A stretch of 64,000 nt of DNA, from assembly GCA_037951105.1 (NCBI GenBank), contig JBAMJV010003056.1, positions 1 through 64,000 of the forward strand, read 5' to 3'. Source of the DNA: Echinarachnius parma. Lineage: Eukaryota > Echinodermata > Echinoidea > Clypeasteroida > Echinarachniidae. Position numbers and translations under genes: made by a program. The first letter of the stretch is position 1; every line of letters starts with the position of its first letter. Below are positions 62,866 to 64,000 of the stretch, piece by piece. The notes under the pieces are model-generated. The model was not told the origin of the DNA and did not search any database. It saw nothing but the letters and a program-made list of their open reading frames with translations.

Positions 62866-64000
62866 AGGGGCGTCGATCCTGGGGGGGGGGGGGGGGCAGG
62901 GGGCAGTCGCTCCACCAATGAAAATATTGGGGGGTGAACATATCGTTTCGCCCCTCCCCCCCCCCCCCCCCCCCCCAATAATTCCGAAAATGAGGAACAA
63001 CAAAATCGTGTGATATAATGCCAAAGAGGGGGAATTAATCTTCAAAATAGCTGTTTTTTAGTTTGAAAAGAACTGTAAATCTCTTTTTTGCCGCGCGCTT
63101 CGCGCGCATACAGTTTCTCATATTGCAAGTTTCATTTCGGTTGCGGGAACTCACCTTTCGAAATGTGTTGTCGCAGAAAATAAAATAATCTTAAATATAG
63201 GTTTTCCCGCTCAATTTTGCACTTTTTTCAATCGAATTCATTTAGGGTCATTCGAATTCGCGTGTTGCCGCGTAATCGTTGGTATCGGTCTTCCAAATTC
63301 CGAATAAGTGCATGCGAATTCATGCATACGCAAACGCTTTCGTGAATAGACACAGAAGTTCATTTATGGGCATTCGAATTCGCGAATGTGCAGCCAACTG
63401 TCAACGGCCTTTCGCGAATTCGAATGACCATTGATGAAAAGGTATGCACTTTGTGCAAATTCACTTGCTCCTACGTGATTTTGAACGACTATTTACGAAT
63501 TCGAATGCTGCTTTGGTACGGCGATCGCAAATCGCGCGAATTCGTTTGCTCCTATTATCAATTCGATTGACACAATCGCGAAATTGAGCGGGAAAACCTA
63601 TAATAAATATTTTGGTCAATTCGGTCCATAAGCGCTGAACGCAAATCAAATTGGAATATCATGTCCCCCCCCCCCCCCCCACATATGAAAGTGGAGGAGG
63701 TTGTCCCCCTCTCTTTGTCGTTATGTATGTTTGGTTCCATACTTATATACTTCATATTACGTGAAATTTCTGTCTGAGGTGTGCACCAAATCGCACAATT
63801 TCACGCCCCAAAATAAACAAAAGCTCCCTATTGTGGGAGGGGGACACCCCCTCCCACACCCTCCCCCGCTCGGTCGCTTCGCTTCCTCGCAATGTCTCCC
63901 CTCCACTTTTGAGTAGTTGTTGACGCTCTTGCTTAGTTTCATGGGAGCTCAATGCCCTCGACTATATCGATGGCTCTATAGTATACAGGATCATGTGGAT
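62866..64000. mobile_element. Second CAGGGGCGTCGATCC element, cut by window end
   Basis: Follows 59304-60000 throughout, but carries the fold-back insertion 63198-63600. Right end not reached. Confidence 0.85.
63198..63600. mobile_element. Fold-back element inserted in the second TIR copy
   Basis: TAGGTTTTCCCGCTCAATTT / AAATTGAGCGGGAAAACCTA, flanked by TA. The homologous point near 59687 in the first copy is uninterrupted. Confidence 0.9.

Overview
The window is animal nuclear DNA: multi-exon genes with GT-AG introns, poor gene density, abundant poly-G/poly-C tracts, trinucleotide microsatellites, tRNA-derived SINEs, non-LTR retrotransposon debris and many fold-back (MITE-like) elements. The two recognisable genes (a counting-factor-associated-protein-D-type cysteine protease and a lectin/MAM/zona pellucida membrane protein) suit a marine invertebrate deuterostome, most likely an echinoderm. 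That assignment is inference from family content only and has low confidence.

Gene 1 (minus strand, 21453 down to 7242) is a complete 11-exon model. All exon phases join without a break to give 548 codons: signal peptide, an N-terminal domain of about 190 residues, an I29-type propeptide and a papain-like C1 peptidase with intact Gln347/Cys353/His495/Asn515. Gene 2 (minus strand, 62536 down to 40063) is a 3'-complete, 5'-incomplete gene of 11 visible exons, again with unbroken phases, giving 594 residues: C-type lectin domain, short MAM-like domain, ZP domain, furin-type cleavage site, transmembrane helix and short tail. Its signal-peptide exon probably lies beyond base 64000.

The most unusual property is that exons of both genes are accompanied by local tandem 'echoes': degenerate copies of the same exon plus flanking intron. 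They occur for gene 1 exons 2, 3, 4, 8, 9 and 10 and for gene 2 exons carrying CTLD-2, MAM-1, ZP-N and the furin-site region. Most are broken, but three look splice-competent and frame-preserving: a 93-nt copy of exon 4 (16102-16194), a 93-nt copy of the furin-site exon (42375-42467), and a 66-bp duplication that gives exon 2 a second in-phase donor (19046-19111).

Region by region: 1-7200 is fold-back and TIR repeats; 7242-21453 gene 1 with repeat-filled introns, including a 1.45-kb palindrome (11261-12714) and a 51-bp minisatellite made of half-tRNAs (16322-16790); 21700-28700 a segmental duplication pair and several MITEs, no gene; 28751-30758 a 251-bp satellite with higher-order periodicity; 31056-34798 a TIR-bounded mosaic of the same GTTGGGCCAACGT-like motif; 35000-40000 repeats; 40063-62536 gene 2, whose introns hold two retrotransposon fossils, a DNA transposon with clear target-site duplication, three tandem tRNA-like genes, and more MITEs; 62866-64000 a second copy of a TIR element that also lies at 59304-60361, containing a clean insertion that the first copy lacks.
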